From contig NZ_JAMKMR010000026.1 of NCBI RefSeq assembly GCF_023634645.1, positions 1 to 46,984 of the forward strand: 46,984 nt of DNA. The letters run 5' to 3'. Below are positions 23,676 to 31,649 of this stretch, piece by piece. This DNA is from Vibrio sinus. Its GTDB lineage: Bacteria; Pseudomonadota; Gammaproteobacteria; Enterobacterales; Vibrionaceae. How positions within the stretch are numbered: position 1 is the first letter of the stretch; each line of letters starts with the position of its first letter. The translations under genes were made by a program, and so were the position numbers. Below the pieces are notes generated by a model that worked only from the letters and a program-made list of their open reading frames with translations, had not been told where the DNA came from and did not search any database.

Positions 23676-24281
23676 ATGGATATCATCTCTGTCTCCGTGA
23701 TGCTGTTTTTGATCATGGATCCAATGGGAAACCTCCCCATTTTTTCATCCGTGTTACGTCATGTTGAAAAGAAGAGAAGGCGCAAGGTTTTGATGCGAGA
23801 GCTGTTAATTGCACTCGCGATCATGCTTTTATTTCTATATTCTGGCGAGCGAATTTTAAGCTTTTTGTCGTTGCAGCAAGAGGCCATTACGATATCTGGC
23901 GCCATCATTTTATTCTTGATTTCTTTAAAGATGATATTCCCAAGCAAGGATGGCTCTTTTGGCTTAGCGGCAGGAGAAGAACCATTTATCGTACCACTGG
24001 CGATCCCTATGTTGGCCGGGCCTTCTATTTTGGCAACACTGATTCTTATCTCCCATCAAAAGCCAAATCAAGTAGGGGAGTTAGCTATCGCGGTGATCAT
24101 TGCCTGGGCGGCTTCATCGTTTATTTTGATGCTTGGAGAGGTGTTTGAAAAGATTGTCGGGCCCAAGGGGCTGGCTGCTATCGAGAGGTTGATGGGGATG
24201 TTGCTACTGATGATATCGGTGCAAATGTTCCTAAATGGAATTCTGAGCTATATCGAACAGTTACATACCATCGTTAAATAG
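23676..24281 (+). CDS. yhgN: MarC-family membrane protein YhgN
   Basis: This is a 201-residue protein with about six membrane segments, clearly of the MarC/UPF0056 family and the YhgN subgroup: SVMLFLIMDPMGNLPIFSSVL at the N-terminus, then GEEPFIVPLAIPMLAGPSILATL and LERLMGMLLLMISVQMFL-type segments. Members are inner-membrane proteins of unclear function and were once wrongly linked to multiple antibiotic resistance. ATG 23676 is preferred to the TTG immediately before it. A bidirectional terminator separates it from yhhL. Confidence 0.9.
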   Translation: MDIISVSVMLFLIMDPMGNLPIFSSVLRHVEKKRRRKVLMRELLIALAIMLLFLYSGERILSFLSLQQEAITISGAIILFLISLKMIFPSKDGSFGLAAGEEPFIVPLAIPMLAGPSILATLILISHQKPNQVGELAIAVIIAWAASSFILMLGEVFEKIVGPKGLAAIERLMGMLLLMISVQMFLNGILSYIEQLHTIVK

Positions 24282-24304
24282 TGGCGTGTAAAGCAATAGC
24301 ACAT

Positions 24305-24349
24305 GCGAAAAGAGCTAGGGTGATTGATATGGACCCTAGCTCTTTGTCG
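24305..24349. terminator. Bidirectional terminator between yhgN and yhhL
   Basis: AAAGAGCTAGGGT at 24309-24321 pairs perfectly with ACCCTAGCTCTTT at 24333-24345, an 11-nt loop apart. T-rich ends are present on both strands, and it lies between convergent genes. Confidence 0.9.
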
Positions 24350-24616
24350 TTAAGTGAGGTGTTTTCTGCGGATATCCAGTAGGGAGAAAATGCCGAAAAT
24401 TAAGATAGACCACTTTTCCCAACTGCTCATATTGATCTTATCGCCGAAAGCGCCAATAAAAATCGCCATTTGTAATCCATGCATAATAAAAAGAAACGCA
24501 GTCATGATGTATAACACAACGGCTGATTTGCCTGGAAACGGATGAAATATGTTGGCAATCAGAACCAACCATACAAAGGTGATGGCGGCTTTCGCTAAAA
24601 AGATGAGTACTTTCAT
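24350..24616 (-). CDS. DUF1145 membrane protein (YhhL-like)
   Basis: This 88-residue protein has three hydrophobic helices (about 3-22, 30-50 and 62-80) and the short motif NIFHPFPGKSA between the first two. It matches the DUF1145 family, which lies after rsmD in gammaproteobacteria (E. coli yhhL). Function is unknown. Its ATG overlaps the rsmD stop by 4 bp (ATGA), so translation is coupled. Confidence 0.85.
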   Translation of the reverse strand: MKVLIFLAKAAITFVWLVLIANIFHPFPGKSAVVLYIMTAFLFIMHGLQMAIFIGAFGDKINMSSWEKWSILIFGIFSLLDIRRKHLT

Positions 24617-25212
24617 TTAGGTGTCCTTGTATACAGCCGATAGCAGACTTGACCTGCGGTTTTTTCCCTATGCAACTGCCAGTTATTTGGTAGCTCATGC
24701 ATCGTTAGCTCTTTCTCTGTCTCAATATAAATCAAAGCATCATCGGTAAGCCAGTTATTTGCCTCTAATAAAGCGACTGTTTCTTCAAGTAAGCCCTGAC
24801 GAAAAGGAGGATCGATGAATACAATATGTTGCGGCTCTCCTGGTTGGCTAAGAAAGGTGAGTGCATCTTCATTAATAGCGCTGATGGTATTGGTTTTCAA
24901 TGACTGAATATTGGTTTTAATTTGCTGATATGCTTTTTGGTTGAGTTCAACCAAGGTGACGTGTTCTGCTTGTCGTGATGCAGCTTCAAAGCCAAGGCCA
25001 CCACTACCAGCAAACAAATCTAAACATCGGGCGTTGGCAATGTCGCAAGCGAGCCAGTTAAAAAGAGTTTCTTTTACTCTGTCTGTTGTGGGCCGAAGTC
25101 CTTCAGCGTCATGTACTGGCAGTTTACGCCCTCGCCACAAGCCACTGATGATTCTTACTTGTCCAAGTGGTGTGCTTTTTTTAGATGTGTTTTGTTTACG
25201 ACGTTTTACCAT
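24613..25212 (-). CDS. rsmD: 16S rRNA (guanine966-N2)-methyltransferase RsmD
   Basis: RsmD methylates G966 of 16S rRNA during 30S assembly. The protein has 199 residues with a basic N-terminus (MVKRRKQN), GLWRGRKLPV, RPTTDRVKETLFNWL, the SAM loop CLDLFAGSGGLGFEA, and the N2-methyltransferase motif IDPPF. ATG 25212 gives the family length; an extension to 25299 would add a non-conserved leader. It is divergent from ftsY across 204 bp, as in E. coli, and leads a two-gene operon with the DUF1145 gene. Confidence 0.95.
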   Translation of the reverse strand: MVKRRKQNTSKKSTPLGQVRIISGLWRGRKLPVHDAEGLRPTTDRVKETLFNWLACDIANARCLDLFAGSGGLGFEAASRQAEHVTLVELNQKAYQQIKTNIQSLKTNTISAINEDALTFLSQPGEPQHIVFIDPPFRQGLLEETVALLEANNWLTDDALIYIETEKELTMHELPNNWQLHREKTAGQVCYRLYTRTPK

Positions 25213-25416
25213 AGATTCTTTGACCGCAAATAAAGTGATACTATACAGAGCTACCAGATGCTGAGCATTTGGTGAACACCCCAAATTGTACAATGACAAA
25301 GCCTATCAATCTAATGCGAAAGTTTTCATGGCTTTGTCATTTATCTTTTCTCAAGGCGTGATAATTCTTTGAGAGAAGAGTCATAGTAAGAATATGTAGA
25401 TCTAGGATATCTCCAG

Positions 25417-26670
25417 ATGACGGAAAAAAAGAAGCGCGGATTACTTTCATGGCTTGGCTTTGGTGATGAAGAAAAGGCCGCATCACCAGTAGAAGATGCG
25501 AAACAAGAGCAGCAAACTGAAGAATCACAAACCGCTCAGTTAGAAGAAGACATTGAATTAAATCAGGCTGAGCCTGAAACTGCCCTAGCAGAAGCAGAAG
25601 CAGAAGCAGAAGCAGAAGCAGAAGCAGAAGCAGAAGCAGAAGCAGAAGCAGAAGCAGAAGCAGAAGCAGAAGCAGAAGCAGAAGCAGAAGCAGAAGCAGA
25701 AGCAGAAGCAGAAGTCCCAGTAAAAGCCAAAGAGCAAGAGAAACCCACTGAGAGCTTTTTTGCTCGCTTAAAGCGCAGCTTAAGCCGGACAAAAGCGAAC
25801 ATTGGTGCGGGATTCTTTGGGCTGTTTAAAGGTAAACAAATTGATGATGAGTTGTTTGAAGAGTTAGAAGAACAACTGCTTATTGCTGATGTGGGCATGG
25901 ACACCACAGTTAAAATTATCGATAGCCTAACTGAAAAAGCATCGCGTCAAGATCTAAAAGATGGCGAGGCCCTATATGGTTTGCTTAAAGAAGAGATGGC
26001 AGACATCTTGTCTCAAGTGGAACAACCATTGGTGGTAGAGGAAAGCAAAAAGCCTTATGTGATCTTGATGGTTGGCGTAAACGGTGTAGGTAAGACAACG
26101 ACAATAGGCAAGCTGGCAAAGCAATTCCAATCTCAAGGTAAAAAAGTGATGTTGGCGGCGGGTGACACCTTTAGAGCAGCAGCGGTTGAGCAGCTGCAAG
26201 TTTGGGGTGAAAGAAATAACGTTCCTGTGATTGCCCAGCATACTGGCGCTGATAGTGCTTCGGTGATTTACGATGCGATTGAAGCGGCAACGGCCCGTGG
26301 CGCGGATGTCGTGATTGCTGATACCGCTGGTCGATTACAAAACAAAAGTAACCTAATGGAAGAACTACGTAAAATCGTACGAGTGATGAAGAAAGTCGAT
26401 GATTCAGCTCCTCACGAAATTATGCTAACTCTGGATGCAGGTACAGGGCAAAATGCGATAAGCCAAGCAAAACTGTTTAGCGAAGTTGCGCCTTTGACGG
26501 GGATAACTCTGACTAAGTTGGATGGGACGGCAAAAGGTGGCGTTATATTCGCTATCGCTGATCAATTCCAAATACCTATTCGCTTTATTGGTGTTGGTGA
26601 AGGAATTGATGATCTACGTCCATTTGAGACTCAAGAATTCATAGACGCGCTATTTAGTAGAGAAGAATAA
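25417..26670 (+). CDS. ftsY: Signal recognition particle receptor FtsY
   Basis: FtsY docks ribosome-SRP complexes at the inner membrane for co-translational insertion. The 417-residue protein has an acidic N-terminal A domain (about 1-110) containing 21 consecutive Ala-Glu dipeptides at 58-99. The N domain starts near SFFARLKRSLSRTKANIG and is followed by the G domain: GVNGVGKTTTIGKLA at about 219-233, DTFRAAAVEQL, DTAGRLQ near 301 and TKLDGTAKGG near 365. The core is complete. The A domain is unusually repetitive at DNA level. It precedes ftsE by 59 bp in the classical ftsYEX cluster. Confidence 0.97.
   Translation: MTEKKKRGLLSWLGFGDEEKAASPVEDAKQEQQTEESQTAQLEEDIELNQAEPETALAEAEAEAEAEAEAEAEAEAEAEAEAEAEAEAEAEAEAEAEAEVPVKAKEQEKPTESFFARLKRSLSRTKANIGAGFFGLFKGKQIDDELFEELEEQLLIADVGMDTTVKIIDSLTEKASRQDLKDGEALYGLLKEEMADILSQVEQPLVVEESKKPYVILMVGVNGVGKTTTIGKLAKQFQSQGKKVMLAAGDTFRAAAVEQLQVWGERNNVPVIAQHTGADSASVIYDAIEAATARGADVVIADTAGRLQNKSNLMEELRKIVRVMKKVDDSAPHEIMLTLDAGTGQNAISQAKLFSEVAPLTGITLTKLDGTAKGGVIFAIADQFQIPIRFIGVGEGIDDLRPFETQEFIDALFSREE
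25588..25713 (+). repeat. 21 tandem GCAGAA hexanucleotides inside ftsY
   Basis: This is an exact 6-bp tandem repeat, 21 units with no mismatch, encoding (Ala-Glu)21 in frame. Each unit gained or lost changes the protein by two residues without a frameshift. Such perfection suggests recent slippage. It creates long, meaningless open frames (poly-Leu, Ala-Ser) on the other strand. Confidence 0.98.
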
Positions 26671-26729
26671 GCACATTGAATCAGTAAGGATAGTCCTAAC
26701 AAGACTTGAAACACAAAGAGGAAATTTGA

Positions 26730-27404
26730 GTGATTACATTTCAACAGGTGAGTAAGGCTTATCGAGGAGGAAGGCAAGCTTTACAAAAAGTTGATTTCCA
26801 ATTGCGCCGAGGTGAGATGGCTTTTTTAGGCGGCCACTCGGGCGCTGGCAAGAGTACCTTATTGAAATTGATTTGTGCCATTGAAAGGCCTACGGCGGGT
26901 AAGATTGGTTTCAACGGCCACGATATTACTCAAATTCCTAATAAAGATATTCCTTATTTAAGGCGCAATATAGGTATTGTCTTTCAAGATCATCGACTGT
27001 TAATGGATCGCTCTGTGTACGACAATGTTGCCTTACCGATGAGAATTGAATCGATCTCTGAAACGGATATTCGCAAACGGGTATCCGCAGCGCTCGATAA
27101 AACGGGCTTACTCGATAAGGTACGTTGCTTACCAAGCCAACTATCTGGTGGTGAACAGCAAAGAGTCGGGATTGCTCGTGCTGTGGTGAATAGGCCGACC
27201 TTGCTGCTTGCAGATGAGCCCACTGGAAACTTAGACCCTGAACTGTCTAACCGAGTGCTTAAATTGTTCGAAGAATTTAATCGTGCTGGCGTGACGATTT
27301 TGCTTGCCACTCATGATATTGGCTTGGTCAATACTCGTCCTCAATATCGTCATTTGGAGCTAAACCAAGGGTTCTTAAGTGAGGTTGAAGACTATGGGCG
27401 TTAA
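26730..27404 (+). CDS. ftsE: Cell division ATP-binding protein FtsE
   Basis: FtsE is the ATPase of the FtsEX complex at the divisome, which activates periplasmic peptidoglycan hydrolases through EnvC. It has 224 residues: Walker A GHSGAGKST at 35-43, Q-loop VFQDHRLLMD, signature LSGGEQQRV near 136, Walker B LLLADEPTGNLD and the switch His in LLATHDIG. The start is GTG with GAGGAA upstream. Its end overlaps ftsX by 11 bp. Confidence 0.97.
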   Translation: MITFQQVSKAYRGGRQALQKVDFQLRRGEMAFLGGHSGAGKSTLLKLICAIERPTAGKIGFNGHDITQIPNKDIPYLRRNIGIVFQDHRLLMDRSVYDNVALPMRIESISETDIRKRVSAALDKTGLLDKVRCLPSQLSGGEQQRVGIARAVVNRPTLLLADEPTGNLDPELSNRVLKLFEEFNRAGVTILLATHDIGLVNTRPQYRHLELNQGFLSEVEDYGR

Positions 27405-28362
27405 TGTAAAAAGAAAAAATGGTGCCAATAGCCGTACCCCAGCCGGGCCTAAAACAGATGGCTTTTTTAAGGTACATATTAAGCAGGCTAAAGCCTCTTT
27501 TTCTGAATTGTGGCAGCGGCCTTTAGGTAACATTCTCACTTTGGCTGTCATATCAATGGCACTTGCTATGCCGTCATGCCTGTATTTGATAGGAAAAAAT
27601 ATTGCGCTTGCCGCGAGTAAAGTGGCCAATCCATCTCAGGTCAGTGTTTATTTAAGTGAGCAAGTGACTGACGCGAAGGCCATGGTTTTAAAAGATAAAA
27701 TCGAAGGCTGGAGTGATGTAAAAACAGTGAAATACATTTCTCCTCAGCAAGGCTTGGCAGATCTCAGTAAGTACTCTGGCTTTGATCAGGCCATCAGCTT
27801 ACTTGATGACTACTCTCTACCTGGCGTGCTGGAAGTGGTGCCAAACCAAGATACCAAGCAAGCGACGGAGCAGTTAGCCCAAAAAATAAAAGGCGAGCAG
27901 GATGTCACCGATGTTCGCCTTGATGAAGACTGGCTTGCTCGGCTAGATGCGATTCGTGCGGTGGTGTTAGCCATTGTCATCACTTTATCTATCCTCATGC
28001 TAGGTTCTGTCTTTTTGATCGTGGGTAACACGCTTAGATTTAATGTGTTAGCCAATAAAGAAGAGATTCAGACCATGAAGCTGATAGGGGCGACAGATAG
28101 TTATATTTTGCGGCCCTATTTGTACTCCGGCTTATGGTTTGGCTTTCTTGGTGCTTTGATAGCCTGGGTGCTGACATTTATTATTACCATTTTACTTGAA
28201 AGCAGTGTGGATCAATTGTCTAAGCTATACGATAGTCAATTTAGTCTTGTTGGGCTGGGATTTGAAGAATCCATCATCTTATTGATGCTTGGTATCTTTT
28301 TAGGTGGCCTAGCTGCAAAGGTATCTGCTCAGCGACATTTAAGAGAAATTGAACCTGTTTAG
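27394..28362 (+). CDS. ftsX: Cell division permease-like protein FtsX
   Basis: FtsX is the membrane partner of FtsE. It has about 322 residues: a basic cytoplasmic N-terminus, a first membrane helix (ILTLAVISMALAMPSCLYLI), a periplasmic domain of about 100 residues with VSVYLSEQVTD, and then three helices at the C-terminus around the FtsX motif LRFNVLANKEEIQTMKLIGA, shown here in part. ATG 27394 was chosen for its spacing from the GAAG upstream and overlap with ftsE; a GTG 15 bp earlier is possible. It is followed by the rpoH promoter. Confidence 0.95.
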   Translation: MGVNVKRKNGANSRTPAGPKTDGFFKVHIKQAKASFSELWQRPLGNILTLAVISMALAMPSCLYLIGKNIALAASKVANPSQVSVYLSEQVTDAKAMVLKDKIEGWSDVKTVKYISPQQGLADLSKYSGFDQAISLLDDYSLPGVLEVVPNQDTKQATEQLAQKIKGEQDVTDVRLDEDWLARLDAIRAVVLAIVITLSILMLGSVFLIVGNTLRFNVLANKEEIQTMKLIGATDSYILRPYLYSGLWFGFLGALIAWVLTFIITILLESSVDQLSKLYDSQFSLVGLGFEESIILLMLGIFLGGLAAKVSAQRHLREIEPV

Positions 28363-28380
28363 CGCGTGAATGTCATACTT

Positions 28381-28530
28381 TTGACATGTAAATACGGCAG
28401 CATACTTTAGCTCTTGTATAGAGCCAGAGTTTATGCATAATAACTCTCTCCCTGCTTGAATCTTGTTCATGTTCGGTTCAAGATTAACGGGGTATAAACA
28501 CGATATATCAGTTTGAAATCGAGGATTTGA
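28381..28530 (+). promoter_or_regulatory. rpoH promoter and leader
   Basis: A perfect -35 TTGACA (28381-28386) precedes a weak -10 in CATACTTT (28401-28408). A second -10-like TATAAA lies at 28493-28498. Between them AATCTTG (28459-28465) and CAAGATT (28479-28485) form an inverted repeat. A heat-sensing structure involving the leader and early coding region is known in E. coli rpoH. I cannot model it here. No clear sigma-E promoter was seen. Confidence 0.45.
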
Positions 28531-29388
28531 ATGACAAGCCAAGCTTATCCAGTTGCTTTAGTTACCCAAGATAGCCTAGACAGCTATATTCGTTCAGTGA
28601 ACAGCTACCCAATGCTGACTGCTGAAGAAGAGCGTAGCTTAGCCGAGCGATTACACTACAACGGCGAGATAGAGGCAGCGAAAGGCCTGATTCTGTCCCA
28701 CCTAAGGTTTGTTGTGCACGTTGCGCGTGGTTACTCTGGCTATGGGCTGCCTATGGCAGATCTCGTTCAGGAAGGTAACATTGGCTTGATGAAAGCTGTT
28801 AAGCGCTTTAACCCAGAAGTGGGCGTTCGCTTAGTGTCTTTTGCCGTGCATTGGATCAAAGCTGAAATTCACGAATACGTTTTGCGTAACTGGCGAATTG
28901 TTAAGATTGCCACCACCAAAGCACAGCGTAAACTGTTCTTCAACCTGCGTAAGTCTAAAAAGCGTTTAGGTTGGTTCAACAATGGTGAAGTGGAAACCGT
29001 GGCTCGTGAATTAGGTGTTGAACCTTCTGAAGTCCGTGAGATGGAATCTCGTTTGGCGGCACAAGATGCCGCGTTTGAAATGCCGTCAGAAGACGATGAT
29101 TCAAGCGTTTCTTATACGGCACCTATGATGTACCTCGAAGACAAACATTCTGATGTAGCAGATAATGTTGAAGCGGCCAACTGGGAAGCGCATACGAATA
29201 ATCGCTTAGGTTTGGCGCTGTCCAGCCTAGATGAGCGGAGCCAACATATCGTACGCTCTAGATGGTTGGATGAAGAAAAGTCGACCTTGCAAGATCTTGC
29301 AGAAACGTATGGCGTGTCTGCAGAGCGAATTAGGCAACTAGAAAAGAACGCCATGAAAAAGCTTAAGCTTGCGGTTGGAGAAATCTAG
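28531..29388 (+). CDS. rpoH: RNA polymerase sigma-32 factor (heat shock)
   Basis: RpoH directs transcription of heat shock genes. The 285-residue protein has region 1/2 starting YIRSVNSYPMLTAEEERSLA, region 2 with GLPMADLVQEGNIGLMKAVK and RLVSFAVHWIKAEIHEYVL, the RpoH box QRKLFFNLRK that distinguishes sigma-32, and region 4 helix-turn-helix TLQDLAETYGVSAERIRQLE. AGGA lies before the ATG. The position after ftsX is the conserved gammaproteobacterial one. A terminator follows. Confidence 0.98.
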   Translation: MTSQAYPVALVTQDSLDSYIRSVNSYPMLTAEEERSLAERLHYNGEIEAAKGLILSHLRFVVHVARGYSGYGLPMADLVQEGNIGLMKAVKRFNPEVGVRLVSFAVHWIKAEIHEYVLRNWRIVKIATTKAQRKLFFNLRKSKKRLGWFNNGEVETVARELGVEPSEVREMESRLAAQDAAFEMPSEDDDSSVSYTAPMMYLEDKHSDVADNVEAANWEAHTNNRLGLALSSLDERSQHIVRSRWLDEEKSTLQDLAETYGVSAERIRQLEKNAMKKLKLAVGEI

Positions 29389-29430
29389 TTTAACCATCGT
29401 TTTAGACGACTGAAACCGAATCATTGAAAG

Positions 29431-29454
29431 CCGAGATCGAAGGATCTCGGTTTT
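29431..29454 (+). terminator. Terminator after rpoH
   Basis: CCGAGATC at 29431-29438 pairs perfectly with GATCTCGG at 29443-29450 across a GAAG tetraloop and is followed by TTTT. Confidence 0.88.
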
Positions 29455-29573
29455 GTCGTTTTATGCGCGACTCAATAGGTATACCTATTGCTTTCATTTA
29501 TCTAAACAAAACCGATTGTTTTGTCCCATTTATTGTTTCTCAGGTGGGAGAGCATCAACATCTTGTGGCGAAA

Positions 29574-29824
29574 GATCATTGATTTTAGATCTTGATAAGT
29601 CTTTTTTCTGTGGGTAAGTCTGTGAGGTTTTTTATCAGAAAATACTCAAATCCTGTACTCATAAAGGCTGATAGCGAGTGTATGATTGGGGATAATCTAA
29701 GAATTACTCACATATAAATAAGGATCATTACTATATGTAGTGGTCATTTTGATCTTAAACCACTTTATTCACATAACTCACAGCCTTATCCACAAATGGT
29801 GTTAAAACGATCAATGGTGGATAA
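29574..29824. promoter_or_regulatory. Cluster of DnaA-box-like sites and GATC motifs
   Basis: This non-coding interval between rpoH and glpE has two perfect TTATNCACA boxes in the same orientation, TTATTCACA (29765-29773) and TTATCCACA (29786-29794), set 21 bp apart. Three near matches lie on the other strand: TTACCCACA (29609-29617), TTATCCCCA (29687-29695) and TTATCCACC (29816-29824). Five GATC sites lie at 29574, 29588, 29723, 29751 and 29809. The pattern resembles DnaA-binding loci. It also contains the glpE promoter region. Confidence 0.5.
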
Positions 29825-29908
29825 CCTTTGTTTACTAATGTATTTGTCTTGTTCTGGATAGGTTAAACTTGAGCAATGCATATCCACTTCGAATAGATAG
29901 GAGTAAAG

Positions 29909-30229
29909 GTGGACCAATTTAAGCACATAAACGTAACCGACGCGCACGCTTTGATAAGCAAAGGTGAGGCGAAGCTGGTTGATATCCGAGATGCTCAATC
30001 CTTTGGCCAAGCTCGATCTGCCTCCTCGTTCCACTTAACCAATGATAGCTTGGTTGAATTTATGAATGACAACGAGTTTTCTACACCAATTCTAGTGATG
30101 TGTTATCACGGAATCAGTAGCCAAGGTGCGGCACAGTACTTGGTCAATCAAGGATTTGAGCAAGTGTATAGTATTGATGGTGGCTTCGAGGCTTGGCAAC
30201 GTGCCAACCTTCCTATCGAACGCAACTAG
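29909..30229 (+). CDS. glpE: Thiosulfate sulfurtransferase GlpE
   Basis: This is a single-domain rhodanese of 106 residues that transfers sulphur from thiosulfate to an acceptor such as cyanide or thioredoxin. The catalytic Cys65 lies in the active-site loop CYHGISS, and VDIRDAQSF is the conserved N-terminal rhodanese stretch. GTG 29909 is preceded by AGGAG. It is 10 bp before glpG, the pair found in the E. coli glpEGR operon. No glpR or glpD is nearby in this window. Confidence 0.94.
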   Translation: MDQFKHINVTDAHALISKGEAKLVDIRDAQSFGQARSASSFHLTNDSLVEFMNDNEFSTPILVMCYHGISSQGAAQYLVNQGFEQVYSIDGGFEAWQRANLPIERN

Positions 30230-30239
30230 AGAATAAGTA

Positions 30240-31079
30240 ATGATAAAACTGATTACCTTACGTGACCCTCGTATGGCTCAGGCGTTTATTGACTATATGG
30301 CGTCCAGAGATATTGTTATCAACATCATGCCAGAAGGTGAAGGGCAATTTGCTTTATGGTTGTCGGATGCACAACACCAAATTGAGGTTGAGTCAGAACT
30401 AAAGCAGTTTATCGCCAATCCAAATGACGCAAAGTATCATGCCGCTTCTTGGGATATGGCAGAAACTCGAAAAAATGTTCTCAGCTATTCTTCTCCTAGC
30501 CTCATGACGTTAGTTAAAGCGAAAGCCGGGCCTTTTACTTTAATCATAATGCTGGTCTGCCTGTTAGTCTTTGGGTTGTCATACCTAGGGATGGGGAATG
30601 CGCTGTTCAATATGCTGCATTTTCCTGACCGAACCAGTCAGGAGTGGCAACTTTGGCGTTGGGTGACTCACGCGCTGCTGCATTTTTCAATACTGCATAT
30701 TACCTTTAATTTATTGTGGTGGTGGTATCTGGGTGGAGATATAGAGAAGAAGCTGGGATCAAAAAAGCTGATCCAGTTATTTATTGTCTCGGCGGCGTTA
30801 TCAGGGATTAGTCAATATTGGGTTGAGGGAGCCAACTTTGGCGGTTTATCGGGGGTAGTTTATGCATGCTTAGGCTATTTGTGGGTCATGAACTATAGGG
30901 CGCCACACCTGGGCTTAACCATACAAAAGTCTCTAGTGGTATTTATGCTGGTTTGGTTGGTGCTCGGATTTGTCCAACCCTTTATGGCTATCGCCAACAC
31001 CGCTCATCTCATTGGTTTGGTATCGGGTGTGCTGCTCGCATTTGTTGACACCAGTAAACGTAAGTATCAACAAGGCTAG
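30240..31079 (+). CDS. glpG: Rhomboid intramembrane serine protease GlpG
   Basis: GlpG cleaves transmembrane segments within the inner membrane. The 279-residue protein has a cytoplasmic N-terminal domain (1-90) and six membrane helices. The catalytic dyad is Ser204 in GLSGVVYA and His256 in TAHLIG. HITFNLLWWWYLGGDIE is the conserved helix 2 region with the oxyanion-related His and Asn. All catalytic parts are intact. It is cotranscribed with glpE and convergent with the FliL-like gene, 8 bp away. Confidence 0.96.
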   Translation: MIKLITLRDPRMAQAFIDYMASRDIVINIMPEGEGQFALWLSDAQHQIEVESELKQFIANPNDAKYHAASWDMAETRKNVLSYSSPSLMTLVKAKAGPFTLIIMLVCLLVFGLSYLGMGNALFNMLHFPDRTSQEWQLWRWVTHALLHFSILHITFNLLWWWYLGGDIEKKLGSKKLIQLFIVSAALSGISQYWVEGANFGGLSGVVYACLGYLWVMNYRAPHLGLTIQKSLVVFMLVWLVLGFVQPFMAIANTAHLIGLVSGVLLAFVDTSKRKYQQG

Positions 31080-31087
31080 AGCATGTC

Positions 31088-31489
31088 TTATTGATAAAGA
31101 TATTTGGTAAAAAGAAGATCTGCGATTATAGTTCTCCCCGTTTCGGGTAAAAGAATTTCGTTGAGCTGTTCAACTAAAGTCTTGCGCAGATCTTCACGGC
31201 CAGACAGGGTTTTTATGGTGTCTTCTGATTGCTGTCCGAGCAATTCAATGACTGCGTCTCGGATTAAAGGCTGATGCAACTCTATAATGGGTAGGTCCGC
31301 CGTACTGGCAACCATAATATCGATTCGGACTTGAATATAGCCGAGCTTATTACCTTGAGTAAAAAAGTTTGTAGTGAGATCAGGCTCCAAAGTAAAATAC
31401 GCGAGCTTTGGCGCGGCTTCTTCTTCTGCATAAACAGAAAAGCATGTGCTTAAGGCGATAGCCATCAGGACGAAATAACGTTTTAGCAT
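31088..31489 (-). CDS. FliL-like protein outside any flagellar cluster
   Basis: This 133-residue protein resembles the periplasmic domain of FliL: YFTLEPDLTTNFFTQGNKLGYIQVRI, the FliL 'LEPF.VN' region, then a long helix and REDLRKTLVEQLNEIL. Unlike flagellar FliL, it starts with what looks like a cleavable signal peptide (about 1-21, cleavage after VYA). FliL and its relatives share a fold with stomatin-like proteins. The role is unknown. It is divergent from ubiC. A protein of this kind near ubiC is, to my recollection, shared by vibrios. Confidence 0.78.
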   Translation of the reverse strand: MLKRYFVLMAIALSTCFSVYAEEEAAPKLAYFTLEPDLTTNFFTQGNKLGYIQVRIDIMVASTADLPIIELHQPLIRDAVIELLGQQSEDTIKTLSGREDLRKTLVEQLNEILLPETGRTIIADLLFTKYLYQ

Positions 31490-31649
31490 AGATAACTTGT
31501 CTTTATAGTCTCGATACTTGAATCACTAGAGTCTTGTTATAGTAGGATGCCAGTCGTGAATTTCATTCAGTGAAGTTATTGCAATCAACATGACAACCGA
31601 CAATCAAAGCTTAGTCGAATGACGATAGAATTACTTATAGAATACTAGT

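Noticed and set aside
25588..25713. Repeat considered as a CRISPR array or a mobile element end
   Set aside because: It is a contiguous 6-bp tandem with no spacers and lies in frame within a conserved gene.
25337..25792. Open frame on the minus strand with a run of about 40 leucines
   Set aside because: It is the complement of the GCAGAA repeat in ftsY. It has no start signal, and its composition is an artefact of the repeat.
25563..25907. Minus-strand open frame rich in Ala-Ser repeats
   Set aside because: Another frame of the same ftsY repeat, with no ribosome binding site or family features.
29574..29824. Call of this interval as the chromosome origin oriC
   Set aside because: The usual oriC neighbours (mnmG, mioC, rpmH-dnaA) are absent and no AT-rich triple 13-mer is clear, so only a DnaA-box cluster is claimed.
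29786..30034. Minus-strand open frame across the glpE start
   Set aside because: It overlaps a certain gene and the DnaA-box region, and shows no recognisable features.
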